DNA of 64,000 nucleotides from Clytia hemisphaerica. Its lineage: Eukaryota; Cnidaria; Hydrozoa; Leptothecata; Clytiidae. The notes beneath the pieces are model-generated. The model had not been told where the DNA came from. It searched no databases and saw nothing but the letters and a program-made list of their open reading frames with translations. Position numbers and translations under genes: made by a program. Numbering within the stretch: position 1 is the stretch's first letter; each line of letters starts with the position of its first letter. The DNA lies in contig CACVBU010000812.1 of NCBI GenBank assembly GCA_902728285.1, positions 538,352 to 602,351 of the forward strand, read 5' to 3'. Shown one piece after another: positions 12,955 to 25,491 of this stretch.

Positions 12955-15900
12955 CTGTGTTTTGATCTGTAAACAATTGAAACATTTTGATGTGAAGGAC
13001 GAAAGTGTCTGTACCTTCGATGTCAACTCTCAAAATTCTCTCGACTCTACAGAAGTTAGCATCATTGAATTGGCAATAGCTACCCACGGATATCGAGTAT
13101 TCTTCTAAGAACTCGTTGACTTGGTTAAACTTTTTGATGAAGGTGGCACTTTCAATCTTTTCTGCTGGCTTTAGAAGAGTGTTGATGGCGGATTTTTCAG
13201 CATCATTTAACAACGTAGGTTTGTCTCTCTTTCTTGATTGATTGCTTGGTTCGAACTCTCCACTAGCAAGAAGTGTCTTTTGGCAGACGGTATTTCTAGC
13301 ATCGAACGCATTTGGAAATTTATTTGTGATTTCACAAAAAACCACCCAATCAAATAGCTATAATGAAAAATAAAATTTTTCCATTTTTTTCACAGAATTT
13401 TGTAAACGTAGAAAATTAACGTCATTGAAAAATTGTGTTTTGTCATCTAATGTCATCAAAATAAGGTGTGCTTTTTCTCTCTTTATTTTTTCTCCACTAG
13501 GTACTTTCGAATACACTTTAATAAATTAGATACATAAAATTCTTTAAGCAACTTAGCTGGTAAGGGTCGAGCCCTGAAAATCCCCCAACAACTAATCAAC
13601 TGTGACATAATAACCTAGTCTAACCAATTAAACCCAAAAGGTGACGTTTTGCCATTATTTGGCATTAAAATCTGTGATTGAGCTCTTTTGGATACCAAAA
13701 AGGCATTTTTAGTGAGAATGAGGTAAAATTTTGCAATTCAAAAAGTGTTTTTGGCTCAAAATCCATAAAGCAACTTTTGGGCTAAACTCCTGAGAATCCT
13801 TAGCAACTCCAGCACTGAGCCAAAAAATGGGTTTGCTAGTAAAAGATGTGTGTACCACGCCTCCAAAAATTGATTTCAATATTACCTGGTAGGTTTCCAT
13901 AACACATCTTTCCATGTGGTTCTTATTGTTGCACCTTCTGGTTATCCAAGAGTTGAAACGTTCTAAGCAGTACATCCACGTAGCGTACAAGGGTCCAAAC
14001 TTTTTCATATTTTCGACGAAATGGTGACATATGTGTGTCGTGATATTCAATAAGATGGAGGGGAAGTCGCGTTCTAGGAGTGAAAGTGATGTATGCATGT
14101 GTTTTTCGAGTTTTTCAAGTTGTGTACTGGTGAACTTCTTGTGAAACAAATGCGTCAAAACGGCAAAAAAGTACGTCAGTGTTCTTTGTTGCTTTTCTGG
14201 AAGGCAGCCACGCAGAGCATACGTCCAGAGATTCTCAACGGTGTACTAGAATATATAATTTGGATAACCATCCTTTATACATGGTGAATGAATAGTTTGA
14301 CTCGAGTACAAATTGAGTATGAAGACCTTTCACTTGGAAAGTAAAAATTTTAAATCTTCGCTTTTGAAATTGTAAAGGTAAGGCAAAGGGTATCATAAGT
14401 TCTAGTCGATGCATGATAAACTTTAATAAGGAGTTTAAATCCAAGAATATTCTTGAAATTCAAAAAATAATCAAGTCTCACCTCTTGCCATCCATGATGA
14501 TTCTTTAAAACATCACATGTTTTGGTAAAAACATCACCCTTGAATCCAGTACAATCTGGAGTGAAGATCACTTTACGGATGCGTTCGTTTGCCAACTTGA
14601 TATCCTCAGCCGTTAAAGTGTAGGTCATGTTCTCATCATAATCAACATTGGTGTGATTTTGTTCCTCAGCCCTTTTTACCTTTTCCAGAGGAAACTTATT
14701 TGGTTTTTGCTGGGATAACCAGTGAATAATGCATGATGTGACACGCTTAACTGTGTGCATCCCGTCTGGTTGGTAGTCCTCACTAAACCCGTGGTACGGC
14801 AGCTGCATAAGGACATAGTTTCCTTTAAAAGAAATATTGTAAGGTTTAAAGAACGTTCTATAGTTTAGATACCTTCAGGGAACAAATATAGATCTCGAAA
14901 AAATTTGCACACTAAATAATCCCAACACTCGTGAAAGATAATGCGGATTAGATGCGTTGAATAGCGAGGATAATTTTGAAAGAGAATTTACCTCATTCTG
15001 GTATTACCTCACTTATAACAGCTTCGGTTTCAGGAAAAGTTCCAAAATGTTCTGGAAAATGTCTTTAAAATTACCTTTAATTCCGTGTTCTTTAGCAAAT
15101 TTTTCCTTTTGACTCTTGTTAGGTTTTTCATCGTATTGCTTTCTTAATACGACTTGGCTTTCCCTCGTATGAGCTGCTGGCCGTTCAGCTGTTTCGTTAC
15201 CATGAGAGTAAAGAGTAGACGTTCTCAGTGGGTGATCTTGTTCGAGGAATTTGCGTGATCCGGGATAGATCGTCTTGTTGCACACGCGTTGTCCTTTGTT
15301 TTGGCACCAAGGGCATGCACTAATGCCACCTAAAAGTTTATTTGAAATGTTCAATTGTATTTTATTGTAAATTGATATGCGATAATTATAAATGTCGGTA
15401 GTACGTACATATACATAAAATTTTCTGAGCAAACTGACGATCTAGAAATTGTTACACCGTAGTGCTAGGGTCCCTTTTGATTTAAAGGACCAATTACCCA
15501 GAAGTTGTTCAACTCCGGTTTTTTATCAACTTTATTATAGTATATCATACCTTGACCTTGTGTGTGCATGACTTTTGCGATAGCCGGGAAATCAAACACG
15601 TACTGTAGCAGCTTGACTTTCATTTCTTTCCATTCTCGATTATATACATGGAACACTCGGCAAGCTCTTTCATCTCGTCAACAAACACCTACAGATAAGG
15701 CTCTAAGTTTTTTGGTTCCTTTGTTCCATTCCCTGGTGCGATACCAAGGAGCTGAATACCAGCAAAAGACTTTCTGAACTTTGGTGGCCAGTTTAAGATT
15801 TGAAGCATAAGTGGCCACATTGAATAGCTACGGTTATTTGACTTCAAAGGGTTTACGCCATCAGTGCAAAATGAAGTAGCAATACCTAGAAAACAAATCG

Positions 15901-17094
15901 TATTTTTTCTTAATACACTACACGTTTTTAATAAGAATAAAGAATGCAACCATCAGCATAAATCTTATAGAAATCCAAATTGATTTGTTTTTTTTTCTGT
16001 ATAAAATTCATCCACGGGGAAAACCTTAAAAAATATAAGCAATCTGATTTGCTAAAAGCGTGTACATAAATGCTGTATTTCATATTTTCAACTCGTGGTT
16101 TGTTTATTGATAAAAATGAGTTATTAACTCACAAAATTAAATTTTTGTGAGTTATTATTTAAAATCACTCGCGGATTGACGTCACAACACATAGCTCATG
16201 GATATAATAACTCACAAAAGTAACTCACATGAATTATGGATCCTATTTGCTTTTGAAATACGTTTTACTATCTTTCATACTAAGTTCTTTTAAATACAGG
16301 AATACGAAAACAATTTTAGAAATTGTTTATTTCCTGTTTATTCTGAAATTTGATTCTAAGGACTTATAAATCAATTATTCCTTACCAATCTTTCCATGGA
16401 GCATGCCATCTTGAGAATGCCATTCTTTCCACTTGATGGTATCATGAATGTCTTTAATCCATTCATCGTCTGTTCCGCGACATTCTTCCGGCTTTTCCAG
16501 GATGTTAGATCCAGCGATTCTTGCCAGTCTTGGTCCAAGTGGAAAGTATGTGAATGTTCTTCTTGGTTTTCCATCCTCGTACCTTTTCTCTTCACAAACA
16601 GGGCATTCTTGAGAGAAGCTGTACTCGTTCCGAAATATGACACAGTCATTGACACATACATCATACTTCTCTAAGGGCACAAGAAATGGTTTCAAAAGAG
16701 AACGAGCTTCCATAAACGAACCAGGCATGTTGTTTGGTTGTGGTAGAAAAAGCTCTTTATCGTTTCGTAATTCTTCATCTAGCTGTTCCTTTGAGGAAAA
16801 CGGATGAGAAACGAAGGTTCTAATCTTGACAAAAAGAGCTTCAAGTACACTTCTTTTCGATCCAGTGTACATTGGTGTTGTAGCAACTGTGCTTGTTTTG
16901 TAGAGGGATTCATCGTATTGAATTTTTCGTGAGTATTCAGTGGTGTTTTCTAATGCTCGTCTTTTTGAATCAATGAGCAGCTTTGCGTCTTCCTCACTGT
17001 GTCTTCTTAAAGTTCGTTTTGTCAAAAGCCTTCCAGTACAACCAGCGTAATCGCAGTAGCATGGCTGGAGATCTAAAGATACAAATTCATCCAT
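12955..17094 (-). CDS. CACTA/EnSpm-type transposase (Transposase_21-like), at least seven exons, degenerate
   Basis: ATG at 17094. Exons: 17094-16386; 15885 to about 15560 (one stop and one frame change inside); 15329-15075; 14822-14482; 14245-13886; 13357-12955. A donor at 12955 implies a further exon I could not find. The N-terminus has a zinc-finger-like CYCDYAGC...KRTLRRH. Exon 1 then has CVNDCVIFRNEY, CPVCEEKRY and FTYFPLGPRLAR, the Cys motifs and aromatic block of Tnp2-like transposases. Exon 2 has FCTDGVNPL, YSMWPLML, GIAPGNGTKEP and VFVDEMKEL. Later parts have DFPAIAKVM, ACPWC, ELPY-like QLPYHGF, PDGMH, WTYALRGCLPE, MYCLERFNSW and METYQ, all in family order. The last exon (SYCQFNDANFCRVERIL) resembles the C-terminal BAH-like extension of animal members. 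A TAG after EPYL and a frameshift near 15650 suggest it is inactive. Confidence 0.85.
15970..16370. other. Intron of the CACTA transposase gene
   Basis: Non-coding, between the exons ending at 16386 and starting at 15885. It contains a local inverted repeat around 16115-16220 (GAGTTATTAACTCACAAAA and repeats of AACTCACA). Nothing else was seen. Confidence 0.4.
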
Positions 17095-17129
17095 GTTAAT
17101 ATTATCTATGTTAAGAATCACTCGTTTTA

Positions 17130-18800
17130 GTCCTAGTATACTCTCTACAAACCAGACAAAACTTTAGATAAGTCCTGTACTGGTGGGAAGATTTTTTGAA
17201 TAGCCATAACCCAGGGAGGGAGTATTTAGAGAAATCGGTTATGGGAATGTGCCGCTAGACAGGGTACCTTTTTTACCCTAGAGTCCCTTTCGGGATGCCG
17301 CTTTTCTCCTAAAGTCACATTCAAGGTTTAAAGAGTTCAAAGATCAGGCTCGGGGATTTGTGTATTTTCAAAGGAAAATAATTTTTTTTCATTGTAGTAA
17401 GGTAGACCTTATTGGGAAAAAGTAAGTAAAAACTTTTGCCATTTTCAGTCACATTCAGAGTCCCTTTTTTGCAACTTTATAGTCCGGCGCAGGATACGTT
17501 TTTTTAACTACATCGGCACAACCTCGTCGGTTTACAATGGTAGTACCCCGTCTTGAAAAAAACGGGTATTTGACTTCAATATAGAATTTCATCAATACAA
17601 AAATTTATTTTAAATAGTAAAGTGTTAGCAGAGTAGCAAGCACTTCAAAGCATAGTTAAATGAAGAACGAAAAAAAGGCAACAGAATAATATTGTGTATT
17701 TTTAAGGGAAAATGATTTTTTTTATTGTAGTAAGGTAGACCTTTGTAAGGAAAAATAATTCTAAGAAGAAAAATTCCAGAAAAAATGATAAGGAAAAATA
17801 AGTCTGTTTCTTCTTGTATTTTTCAAGGAAAATTTTTAAAACCTTTTAAAGAAAAGATGATTTTTTTGTTTATCGAATCACGTCCAAAGAAAGGATAGAG
17901 TTTTTTATATTTTAAGAAAAGGCATATGATGATGATTGTATATTTTCTATTTGGTGACGCCATCAGAAATGTTATGACGTCATCTTAAAAACAGCACCTG
18001 TCGGCAGACTGTTTAAAATGTCAATTGAATGTATACAAAAAAATAATATTTAGACCTACTTGGAGGTCCTACAAAATAACATGTTTTTGTTCACAGACAA
18101 ACCTGTTATTACCAACTTTTAACGGAATCACAGTGAATCATAGAAATTTTTAGAATTTTGGTACAAAGGTGCAAAATGGTGGTAGCCAAAATGTGGTGGA
18201 GCCCGATTTCCGAAAAAAAATGCCCCAATATGTTTTTTTCCCCAGAATATTCAGAATATTACTTTTTTGTACAGATACGTAGAATAGCGTTGTCCAAAAT
18301 ATGAATGAGCTCATTTTTCGAAAAAGGAAAATATGAAATATATTAATGGAAGTATCGAAAGTGCCAAGTATTTTTCTAAATTTTGAAATTTGAAAAAATG
18401 AGAAATTTGAGAGCTTTTTATGATTTTGAAATTTTGAAGGTATTAAAAATGTCCAGACTCTAATCTTTGTATTAAAAGTTTATATAAAGTTTTATAAACA
18501 GGTAGGTCCGTAAAAGCATCGCTTGTTGGTTCTATTTTGAAAATTCTCCGGATTCGCTTTAAGCGTACACTAATCTTTGTTTTGCCTTTCCTTTTTCAAT
18601 GAACGCTCCTATTCTAACATATTATATACCAGTGGATACCCCTTAAAATCTACAAAGTTGGGTTTTGGGCTCTCTTAACCACCAAACTTGATAATATTGT
18701 ATAATTCACTTTTTTACAATCTAATATAGTTACTTTCGTAAAATACCTAATTTCAAGAATTTTAATTATCGTATTATTAACCCTTTTAAGTGCCAATGTC
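17130..18800. repeat. Dispersed repeat region with a direct duplication
   Basis: Words such as GGGAATGTGCCGCTAGACAGGGTACC (in shortened form at 17239-17268) and 'AAAGTCACATTC' look like a dispersed repeat. A segment ending TTGTAGTAAGGTAGACCTT occurs twice, at about 17391-17409 and 17731-17749, each after a T run. No coding sequence was found. Confidence 0.4.
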
Positions 18801-18822
18801 GTATATATCAGACATGGCCTAT

Positions 18823-18843
18823 GTAGGAGGGCCGCCCTCCTAC
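18823..18843. other. Perfect short hairpin
   Basis: Two 10-base arms (GTAGGAGGGC and GCCCTCCTAC) around a single base, GC-rich in AT-rich surroundings. It may be the centre or end of a small foldback element. Confidence 0.6.
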
Positions 18844-19194
18844 AATGCCCAGTTTGAGTTAGAAATCGTCATTTTTGGTCTAACTTTAGCTAAAAAGTCA
18901 AAAAAATGCAAAAATTTGACAAAAATCCACCTTTAAAATTTTGACAGTTTTTCCCCCGTTTTTTGACCATTTTTGGTCAACGAGTGAGTCGAGAACCTTG
19001 AAATTTAGCCCTGATTTACTTGATTCTGTCCTCCAGCGAATTAATTTGAAGTTTTACCACTGGGCACCTTTCTATCATTAAGTTAATTTCCCATTTAACT
19101 TCTGGACTCACCCAAACTCTCCAAATCCAATAAAAACAACACTGGCTTTGTAGAGTAGAGCTTATTTCGAAATTTGTCAAGATTTCTTCTCGTG

Positions 19195-19761
19195 TACTCT
19201 CGGTGCCTAATAACCGGGGGTTTTGCTAATCAATTCCACCCAGGACATTCTAATTCCAACCCCACCCGCTTATTGTTTTTTGGGAATTTCTTTTTGAAAG
19301 TTCCCTCTTTTGTCTTAATTCTGCTGTATAATAATAAGCCTCTTTTTCGAAAATTTCCCACCCAGGACATTTTTATTCAAACCCCCCCCCCACCTCGCTT
19401 ATTAACACCCCTGTCTCAGTGCCCCGGTGGAACCTTTTCCCACAGTGGGGATGAAAATTTCTATCGAGATCCCAATGGGGATAGAAAGTCTATTGTTTCC
19501 AGCTCAAAAATTCCAGTGGGGATGGTTTTGGAGTCCAATTTTTTCCATTCAATTTTCAATGGGGATATAATCATAGGGCAATTTCCCAGTGGGGTTGAAA
19601 ATGTAGGGTGTTTTTTTCACTGGGGACGAATTTTTGGCCTTTTTTTCACCGGGGCGGGGGGTACACCAGGTCTGTGACACAAGGGTGTTTATTATGTTTT
19701 GAAAATTTTTCCAACCCCCCTGCTTATTCCAAACCCCCCGGCTATTAGGTACCCGAGAGTA
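19195..19761. mobile_element. MITE family 'TACTCTCGG...AATAA', copy 1
   Basis: The left end TACTCTCGGTGCCTAATAAC pairs with the right end GCTATTAGGTACCCGAGAGTA. The interior is rich in short C runs and CTTATTA words. Related elements with the same layout are at 29754-30118 and 57768-57883. No coding capacity. Confidence 0.6.
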
Positions 19762-20340
19762 ATGAAACGAGAATTTTTCATCATTTGTTGTGATATTTTT
19801 TGGAAAAAACAAAAGTGAAGACGTCACATGAGAATCAGCTAAATGTTCAAAATTGTTCACACTATTCTTTTTTGAGATATAATAGCATATTTGATTTTGT
19901 CAAGTGGCGTTCAACAGCTATGTCCACACTCAAGTCAAAGAAGCTCTCAATACTTATAGTGACAGTTCTTTGTCGGACTTTACTTGTGGTTGCCAACCTA
20001 GCAGACCTTGGCCGCCAAGGCGAAACGGCGAAGATCGAGAATTTTCGAGGAAAAAAGTATACTATAATAAAAGTATAATGAGATAATTTTCATAAAATCG
20101 TTGCTTTTCATGATACACACTTTACCTTAAGTGTCCCAAATTTTGCGCGGATTAATTTCGCTATTTCACGAATTTCGGCCATTTTTGCGAAAAACCCAAA
20201 ATCAGGATTTTGCCAAAAGCCCTAGGAAAGTGTAAGAATTAGTTGAAAAAGGCTGACAAGCGAAATTTTTTCACGCGAATATTTAGGGTCTTCAATTCGC
20301 GAAAAAAGCCCATACGAAAGTTAATCCACCTCATCCCCTA

Positions 20341-20756
20341 AAGGGTGTTTCACAAAAAGTATACTTAAAAAAGTAAACTCACTGACCCTACTGTTCGAAA
20401 AAACTAGAAACTTCTTCGACTTAAATTTTGGATTAATGAAAGACACATTTATTCAGTCTTTATTACGGTGTAAAATGAGTCTTTGGATTAGAATTATGAA
20501 GCTGCACACCAGGTTTGCGATTAGAAAAGTCAAAATATAAATTTTTCAGAGCAAAAAGAGCGCAATTAAATTTTGATTGACAGCTATCTTTTTTTGTCAT
20601 TTTGATGAAATTTTCAAACCTATGCATCAGTCTTGTTAAATGAAAGGCTGTTTGAATGTAATTTTTCAGCTTTGAAAACCAAGCTGAATAAATAGTTCAG
20701 TTTCTTTCTAAAAATTGTCTCACTTTTTTCAGTACACTTTTTTGTGAGACACCCTG
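20341..20756. mobile_element. Mariner-like MITE with TA target duplication
   Basis: The left end AAGGGTGTTTCACAAAAAG and right end CTTTTTTGTGAGACACCCTG are near-perfect inverted repeats flanked by TA (20339-20340 and 20757-20758). The 416-bp interior is non-coding. Ends of the GGGTGTYTCACAAAAA type with TA duplication are typical of mariner-derived MITEs. Confidence 0.75.
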
Positions 20757-20929
20757 TAGCTGTACGACCCTGTATCATAGACAAATTTTACCATGAATTA
20801 CATACCTTTTGACTTTGAACTTTCATTCATTTCTGGTGAAAAGGTTTGTTTTCCACTTCATTTTTGATTAAAACCAGCATTCTGAGGGTTTCACGTTTTA
20901 AAATAACAGCCTCGACTTCAAAAAGGGTA

Positions 20930-21015
20930 TCCGTCGGTCACCCGTTGGTAGTGCGTCGGTCGTCGGTCACCCGTTGGTGGTGCGTCGGTTACCCGTTGGC
21001 TTTGTGTTGGTCAAT
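20930..21015. repeat. Short tandem repeat of GTCGGTCACCCGTTGGT
   Basis: About three to four imperfect copies of a unit containing CGTCGGTCACCCGTTGG in head-to-tail order, upstream of the next gene. Confidence 0.6.
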
Positions 21016-21192
21016 CGACGGGTTACGTTCGAATATCACTTTTATCACTACCATTTCCTGTCCTAATGACGCATTCGTTTGATTCGAATCATGGTTTATA
21101 ATTACCAGTCAGTTCAATCAAGTTCGGTCTTTTTGGTTTTACATTTTTACTGGAGTCACTTGTCAATTTTATCAGCAAAACTTTTTAATAAA

Positions 21193-24100
21193 ATGGCCAA
21201 CAACATTAACGAGTCATCGCCGGTAGATTACATTCAAAAAGTGAATGATTGCGTCAATGATAGGCAGTTTATAGATATGCTAGTATCTCATAATTGGCTT
21301 AATAACGGCAGGATACATCCGTTATATGATCCAGTAGTTTTGATTTTTTTAAAAGAGTATTTTGTTGCCAATGAATTAAAAAAGCAACAAAACCAAATGC
21401 AAGTCCAATTTGACCAACCATCAACCACCAACCAGACTTATGATGAGAAACGATTTTTTAAAAGAGGTACTGGAAGCCATAGAAAATTAATGGTAAGTGA
21501 CGTTTAAGTTTGTTGATTAGCTATTTATATTTTTAACTTACAAAAATGTCAAATATTCGGGTCGAATACGATTTCTTAAGTTTAAAGATACTTTTAGATT
21601 TCGTTGAAACTGTCCTTTTTATTAGTATAATTAAAATTTAAGTAGATATGCAAACTAAATATTATAACTCTAAAAAAACGCCTACAGAAGGTATCGAACT
21701 TGGAACTTCAATGGTACAACATATCGTATCTTACCACTACACCACGATTACATTCGAAGTCTTGAAAAACAAAAAGCTTAAATTCGAATTTATTATAACA
21801 TCGAATTTTTGGAAATGAAACAAAGATTTTTGTTCGAATTGATTTCGATACTTAATAAAAACTTTCTTTTTTCAAAAACTGAGCAATTGCTAGGGTGATA
21901 CACGTTTTTTATAAGAACATCTAAAGTTTTTGAAGCATTGAGATATGTTCTTAACTTTTTGGATTTGAACCGTACAAATGTTCTGAACATGTACTTATTT
22001 TCGCCATTTTTTCGTGTATTTGTGTCCATTTTCCTAAGAAATCGGGTGTTTTAGAGACAGCAAAGCTCTAAAATGTTCTTAACTTGCTCTTAATATGTTG
22101 GCGATCGAAGCCTTATGTTCTTATAGTGGGGGGCGTACGATCTGGCAGTATTCGGGATAAGGCCTAATTTATGGCCGGGAAGCGGAAAAACGATAAAAAG
22201 TGTTCGGGAAACAGTATTTTGCAAGAGCCACGGTGACGGTAAAACACCTGATTTTTCGTCCGGGATGAGGTAATTCTTATAAAAAACAACGGTATTTCGG
22301 TAAAAGCCATACTTAGACGATGTACATAAAATTTTCGGACTATAAAAAAGCTTGTCACAGAAGTCAGCAAAGGTGAAAAAACGCGAAAAACACCCAAAAA
22401 ACAAGGATCTTACATTTAATAATAAACCTTATTTGAAACGTTAATGCAGATGTGCACGGGGCTTTATAAAGCCCGGTTCCTATGAAAACGCTAGAAAAAC
22501 GTTTTGTTCGCGGAGAAAGTAGGCTACGTCATATCTCCTTTATTCCACTTAAGCTTCTCTTCGAAGAGAAAAAGTTTTACGTCCGAGCGCAGGAGATATG
22601 ACCTCAGCCTAGGATAAACCAGACAAAGATTCGAATTTTTGAATGTTTTTTTTTTTGAATTCGATCAGCTTGTCCTGTCACCTCGAAACTTTGGGGTAGG
22701 CTGGAGTCTACTGGGGTGTTTCTTTTATTCAATGATTTATCATAGCCCAAAGGGCTAGATTTGCAGCTTTAACCCGCGCTTTAACCTTTATCCAGCAAAA
22801 AAAATGAAGCACGATTTTGTGACCTAATTGAATTTCGAGGTGATGGATAGGATCTAGCATTTTCATTGTTCTCGGAGTGCGAGACCAAGAAAATTAGGTG
22901 GTAAACGCTATTTCGCATCTCTCAAACCAGTAAAATTGCATGATTTTAGTCAGGTGACTTTGGTAGGAAATCCTACCAAAGCCCAAACAAGGATGAGACA
23001 AACAAGAATGAGCTTCACTTTTCGATCCAGGCCGCAAATCTAGCCCTTCCGGCTTTACAGATATCTGTGTTTTTTTTCATTTTTTCACAGTTTTGATTTC
23101 TTTGGGCGTGGTCACAAGTTTTAGCCTCAAAACGAGGCTAAACTTTGGGGCAGACTAGAAACTTCTAAAATTGTCTGATTAGGCTGAAATTTTGCAATCG
23201 AAACAAAATACAAAAATAGTGATCGACCTCATACACATTCTATTCCATTTTGCCGAATTTTTGACTTCTAGTCCTTAGAATTTTATGGGAAAATTAGCGG
23301 GACCGGTATTTTCAAAATATTTGGCCGGGATGGCGGTAATTCGAAACCTCGTACGCCCCCCACCTTATATAGTTCGTTCCTATGATAAAAAAACGTGTAA
23401 TATGGACTAGATTGATTTCAAGCTTTTTTATTTTATTTCTTTTTAAATCAGATTCTTATGAACGATGAAATCGAAAAACGCGATTTGAGCAAGAAAACGC
23501 CAGAAGCCGTCGCAAACCGCATAAGGGATGATGTTGCAACCTCGGTAATCATTTATTTGTCATGCCCTAGTTCAGTAATAAAAGAATCTTTCATACTTGC
23601 TTTAAATCATTAACATATCCATTTTCTCAACAGTTTTCGAATGGCATAGTAGAAATGAAGTTGACTGTCTTTGCATTAACCTTGCCCAATTTTTACGTGC
23701 AGTAAACTTTAGAACCATCTGAAATAACTCGATAAACTACAATTTAAGTTATATTTTTTCAGCATTTTATGATGTATCTTATTATTTTTTTTAGTTAATC
23801 CGAACTTTAAAAATGCAAGACACCGATAATGCGAGGAGGAACATCAAACGTAGATTGTCAAGCCACATTCGAGATAAAAGATATATTACTAATTTAGAGT
23901 AAGTATTTACTGGAGCATGTTTGTATAAACTGTGGTTGCTACAACATATTGAATTAAATTGGACAAAGCTTTTCGATTTGAAAAATGTATTATTTTACAT
24001 ACAAAAAGTTTTTCCTGAAGTATTTCTTACAATTTTGTATTTTCGAAGAAAAACCAATACAAAAAAAAGGCTTTTTGCTTTATAAGAATGTTAGGATTGG

Positions 24101-25491
24101 ATTTTGGATTTTGATTAAACTAAGAATATTGTAAAATTTGATGAAAACGCATTATTCTTACAGAAAAACTTGTATGTCGGATCTTTAATGGTTCTTGGGT
24201 AACATCTGAATTTAAAATTTTCTCACGTTATGTTTGAAGAAAGATCTCCGATGTAATTCTAATTTTTTTCTTTTGTTTTAGTATCGAAGCCGAAGAAATG
24301 GGAGTTTCAAGAGCTGAAATCAAACGTATCAGACAAGCAGAGAAAGACATCGACTCTCCTTTGAAAACTTCTTCTACTAACCTTTCTTCGTCCACTGCTT
24401 CTGCCACTCCTACTTCCAGCTCTGTCGTTTCCGCTTCTTCCACTAACCTATCTTTCACTACTCCTGCCACTCCTACTTCCAGCTCTGTCGTTTCCGCTTC
24501 TTCCACTAACCTTTCTTTCACTACTCCTGCCACTCCTACTTCCAGCTCTGTCGTTTCCGCTTCTTCCACTAACCTTTCTTTCACTACTCCTGCCACTCCT
24601 ACTTCCAGCTCTGTCGTTTCCGCTTCTTCCACTAACCTTTCTTTCACTACTCCTGCCACTCCTACTTCCAGCTCTGTCGTTTCCGCTTCTTCCACTAACC
24701 ATTCTTTCACTACTCCTGCCACTCCTACTTCCAGCTCTGTCGTTTCCGCTTCTTCCACTAACCTTTCTTTCACTACTCCTGCCACTCCTACTTCCAGCTC
24801 TGTCGTTTCCGCTTCTTCCACTAACCTTTCTTTCACTACTCCTGCCACACCTACTTCCAGCTCTGTCGTTTCCGCTTCTTCCACTAACCTTTCTTTCACT
24901 ACTCCTGTCACTCCTACTTCCAGCTTTGTCGTTTCCGCTTCTTCCACTAACCTTTCTTTCACTACTCCTGCCACTCCTACTTCCAGCTCTGTCGTTTCCG
25001 CTTCTTCCACTAACCTTTCTTTCACTACTCCTGCCACTCCTACTTCCAGCTCTGTCGTTTCCGCTTCTTCCACTAACCTTTCTTCAACTGTTCCTGCCAC
25101 TCGAGCCACTGTCACGTCTGCTACAGACTCTCTTCTACTTGTTCCTTTGACCATTTCTTCCACTGCTTCTGCCACTCCTACTTCCAGCTCTGTCGTTTCC
25201 GCTTTTTTTACTAACCTTTCTTCAACTGCTCCTGCCACTCGAACCACTGTCACGTCTGTTTCAGACTCTCTTCTGCTTGTTCCTTTAAATACTTCTTCTA
25301 CTAATCTTTCTTCCACTCCTACTTCTAACTCTGCTGTTTCAGCGTCTCCTACTTCTTTGACTTCTACAACTGTAACCTTACCTACATCTCCTACATCCCC
25401 TATCCTTTTTTCCTCTCCAAAGAACACGAATAAGTGGTTCGAAGGCATTAAGGAATACCCACCTTATGATATCAATATTCCAATAATGTAG
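21193..25491 (+). CDS. Four-exon gene with a Ser/Thr-rich 63-bp minisatellite in the last exon
   Basis: Exons 21193-21492, 23452-23544, 23795-23898 and 24282-25491 join in phase with canonical GT/AG sites. ATG 21193 is the first in-frame Met after the upstream stop-poor stretch and precedes a helical N-terminal region (YIQKVNDCVNDRQFIDMLV). Exons 2-3 are basic and helical (RDDVATS, ARRNIKRRLSSHIRDKR) and could bind nucleic acid. After IEAEEMGVSRAEIKRIRQAEK comes a long low-complexity region built of about eleven 21-residue repeats of the type SASSTNLSFTTPATPTSSSVV, giving a protein of about 570 residues. The annotated stop follows YPPYDINIPIM. Recognisable sequence continues beyond it in other frames (next entry). 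I do not recognise the family. A long antisense ORF here is only a by-product of the repeat. Confidence 0.7.
21680..21755 (-). pseudogene. tRNA-like sequence (tRNA pseudogene or SINE head)
   Basis: On the minus strand, box-A-like TGGTGTAGTGGTAAGA is followed about 35 bases later by box-B-like AGTTCGATACC. The acceptor and T stems do not pair properly, so it is not a functional tRNA. It lies in intron 1 of the minisatellite gene. Confidence 0.45.
22126..23363. mobile_element. Inner TIR element (GTGGGGGGCGTACG ends) nested in the outer one
   Basis: The ends GTGGGGGGCGTACG and CGTACGCCCCCCAC are perfect inverted repeats. CTTATA flanks both ends (22120-22125 and 23364-23369), a likely target duplication. 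No transposase ORF is present inside. A relative ending CGTACGCCCCCCCCC lies at 63527-63681. Confidence 0.6.
22525..22605. other. Inverted repeat inside the inner element
   Basis: Arms GGCTACGTCATATCTCC and GGAGATATGACCTCAGCC flank a smaller GCTTCTCTTCGAAGAGAAA hairpin. Confidence 0.45.
24400..25085. repeat. 63-bp coding minisatellite, about 11 units
   Basis: Near-identical 63-bp units (each starting GCTTCTTCCACTAACCTTTC) run in frame with the host exon. A shorter, more diverged block follows to about 25340. The unit length is a multiple of three, so copy-number change keeps the frame. Individual units differ by single bases (e.g. CTA for CTT, ACACCT, CCATTC), which shows recent array turnover. 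Confidence 0.9.

Larger units (their letters stand above)
21899..23400. mobile_element. Outer TIR element in intron 1 of the minisatellite gene
   Basis: The left end TACACGTTTTTTATAAGAAC and right end GTTCCTATGATAAAAAAACG (then TGTA) are inverted repeats of each other with a small gap. The element is interrupted by another element at 22126-23363. Related ends (TTATAAGAACA..., ...AAAAAGCGTGTAAC) occur at about 29700-29742, 33460-33500, 43134 and 44935-44970, so this is a dispersed family. Confidence 0.55.

Noticed and set aside
19174-19677. 167-codon plus ORF
   Set aside because: It lies inside a MITE with repeated poly-C and GTGGGGA words; it is a by-product of the repeat.
24448-25150. Other repeat ORFs in the minisatellite (Arg/Gly/Ser-rich and Leu/Pro-rich)
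   Set aside because: Shadows of the same 63-bp unit in other frames.
24228-25448. 406-codon minus-strand ORF across the minisatellite
   Set aside because: It is produced by a 63-bp repeat with no stop in that frame. It has no splice context, and the plus-strand exon structure explains the region.
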